NCBI GenBank assembly: GCA_963823675.1
Contig: CAWGMT010000026.1
Location: 62,001-126,000, forward strand
Length of the DNA: 64,000 nt
Source: CAWGMT01 sp963823675
GTDB lineage: Bacteria > Planctomycetota > Planctomycetia > Isosphaerales > Isosphaeraceae
Direction of reading: 5' to 3'
Made by a program: the position numbers and the translations under genes. Shown here in pieces: positions 63,106 to 64,000 of this stretch; the first letter of the stretch is position 1; each line of letters begins with the position of its first letter. Below the pieces are notes generated by a model. It worked only from the letters and a program-made list of their open reading frames with translations, had not been told where the DNA came from and did not search any database.

Positions 63106-64000
63106 TCAAGCGTCCCGCGCCGCCAGGATCTCGATCGCGGTCCAGGAGATCTCCCCAGGTGAGGCGAGACCGGTCGAGCGCACGTCGATGTGCTGATCCA
63201 CCCGGCCCCGCCGGATCTCGTGGATGCTCGCCCATGCTAGCGGACGATTCGACTTCGGCTCGGCGCCACCCAGCAATGTCCCGTCGAACAGGGCGTGAAG
63301 GTAAAAGGTCGGAACCACACGGCTCGCCGATGATCCGTGGGTCGTGTACGATTCGACTCGCGCCCGTTCGATCTTGATGTCGCGATCGGGGGTGAGCTCG
63401 AGTTCCTCGACCGCGACACGCCTGGCAGCCTCCAAAGCATCATCTCGGGGCTCTCGGCTCTCAGTCGGCAGGGCAAAGCCCCAGTCTCCATCCCAGCGGA
63501 GCAGGTAACGGCGCGTCCCACCGTCGTCACGGGCAACGACCAGGGTGCTGGTGTGCTGACTTCGCTGGGGTAACAGTCCGTGCGTGACGAGATCCTGGCA
63601 GATATCGGTGCTCGACTCTGAGAGTGGCTGGTACCGGTCAGAGAGCGCATCGCCGATGGAGAGCCAAAGGTGCGGCTCGGCGAGCCGGGCCTGGGGAGCG
63701 AACCGCGGCTCGGCTTCCACGCGGAAGACGTCATAGGCATACAGCCGGGTGGCATAGTCCCGGTCGGAAACTTTCAGCTCGGGGATTGCCCTCCAGCGAA
63801 CACCCACCTTGACCGGCACGCCCAGGGCCTCGGCGCCGGCCCGCGCCGCGGCGTGCTCGGGTGGTTCGACGATCCCTTCTCCCTTGCGCAGCTTGGTCAT
63901 CGGCAGGGCGAAGGCGCCCCACTTCTCATTCCAGGTCCAGAGCAGCCGCAGATCATGGTCCATGATCAGCGCGACCACGACGTCAACCTTGGGGACGGTG
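63106..64000 (-). CDS. Double Nudix-like domain protein, partial (runs off right edge)
   Basis: The minus strand is open from the right edge. The first Nudix-like strand begins before GTG 63978 (upstream codons read TVPKVDV), so the true start is probably outside the window. Two related halves are seen: WTWNEKWGAFALPMTKLRKG with AAARAGAEALGVPV, and LRWDGDWGFALPTESREPRD with AARRVAVEELEL. The second keeps a partial Nudix box (REUxEE-like VAVEEL); the first has lost the Glu pair. Nudix enzymes hydrolyse nucleoside-diphosphate derivatives. With weak boxes the function may be sensing instead. Not obviously part of the neighbouring cluster. Confidence 0.65.
   Translation of the reverse strand, partial: TVPKVDVVVALIMDHDLRLLWTWNEKWGAFALPMTKLRKGEGIVEPPEHAAARAGAEALGVPVKVGVRWRAIPELKVSDRDYATRLYAYDVFRVEAEPRFAPQARLAEPHLWLSIGDALSDRYQPLSESSTDICQDLVTHGLLPQRSQHTSTLVVARDDGGTRRYLLRWDGDWGFALPTESREPRDDALEAARRVAVEELELTPDRDIKIERARVESYTTHGSSASRVVPTFYLHALFDGTLLGGAEPKSNRPLAWASIHEIRRGRVDQHIDVRSTGLASPGEISWTAIEILAARDA

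Overview
The window looks like a piece of a planctomycete chromosome, probably from the Isosphaeraceae (Singulisphaera / Isosphaera relatives). The evidence is GC-rich DNA, a TIGR03000 domain in a Ser/Gly-repeat protein, N-terminal LE-x-R export-type motifs on surface proteins, TPR- and ATPase-linked Hanks kinases, FHA/GAF/PP2C phosphatases, paired ECF sigma factors, many short lipoproteins, DUF2293, DUF4058 and Uma2 genes, and abundant short palindromic repeats. These assignments rest on recognising families by eye; no database was searched.

Layout. 0-3.2 kb: TPR protein, FHA-GAF-PP2C phosphatase and an aspartic-protease-like protein with an altered active site. 3.6-6.4 kb: tandem SGNH-hydrolase paralogues. 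6.4-8.6 kb: a graveyard of toxin-antitoxin (TA) fragments and palindromic elements. 8.6-16.9 kb: YjbQ, an HExxH metallopeptidase, Gfo/Idh oxidoreductase, orphan Phd antitoxin, WD40 protein, Uma2, a shortened ICMT-like methyltransferase and lipoproteins. 17-23.3 kb: Ser/Gly-repeat protein, HTTM protein with a frameshifted partner, and two thioester-domain-like surface proteins. 23.3-28.5 kb: DUF2293, a histidine kinase / response-regulator-phosphatase pair, and a WD40 protein. 28.6-35.3 kb: STPK-TPR kinase with its own ECF sigma factor, facing a second ECF sigma factor with a putative anti-sigma gene. 35.3-39.1 kb: TolB-propeller/metzincin-like protein, DUF4058 and an FMN reductase, with reciprocal duplication scars. 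39.1-40.5 kb: repeats and a recombinase remnant. 40.5-48.3 kb: catalase/patatin fusion, di-haem cytochrome c and an acetoacetate-decarboxylase-family protein. 48.3-52.4 kb: a large kinase-ATPase. 52.5-54.7 kb: a lower-GC glycoside-hydrolase-like gene and a hypothetical gene. 54.9-63.0 kb: an unusual cluster with a GMC oxidoreductase, phosphatidylserine decarboxylase, SDR-like/FAD-oxidase fusion, double class-III aminotransferase, membrane protein and methyltransferase. The right edge carries a Nudix-like protein.

Two blocks look most like undescribed systems. The first is catalase-patatin plus di-haem cytochrome (40.5-47.1 kb), which may act on lipid peroxides. The second is the 54.9-63.0 kb cluster, which may make a modified aminolipid or small amine. 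Both are inferences from enzyme families and gene order.

A strong caveat is that about thirteen otherwise well-conserved genes contain one or more single-base frameshifts (about 20 in total). Coding similarity resumes immediately in another frame each time. Either the assembly is error-prone or these genes are very recently broken. Start sites and protein lengths in those genes are therefore approximate.
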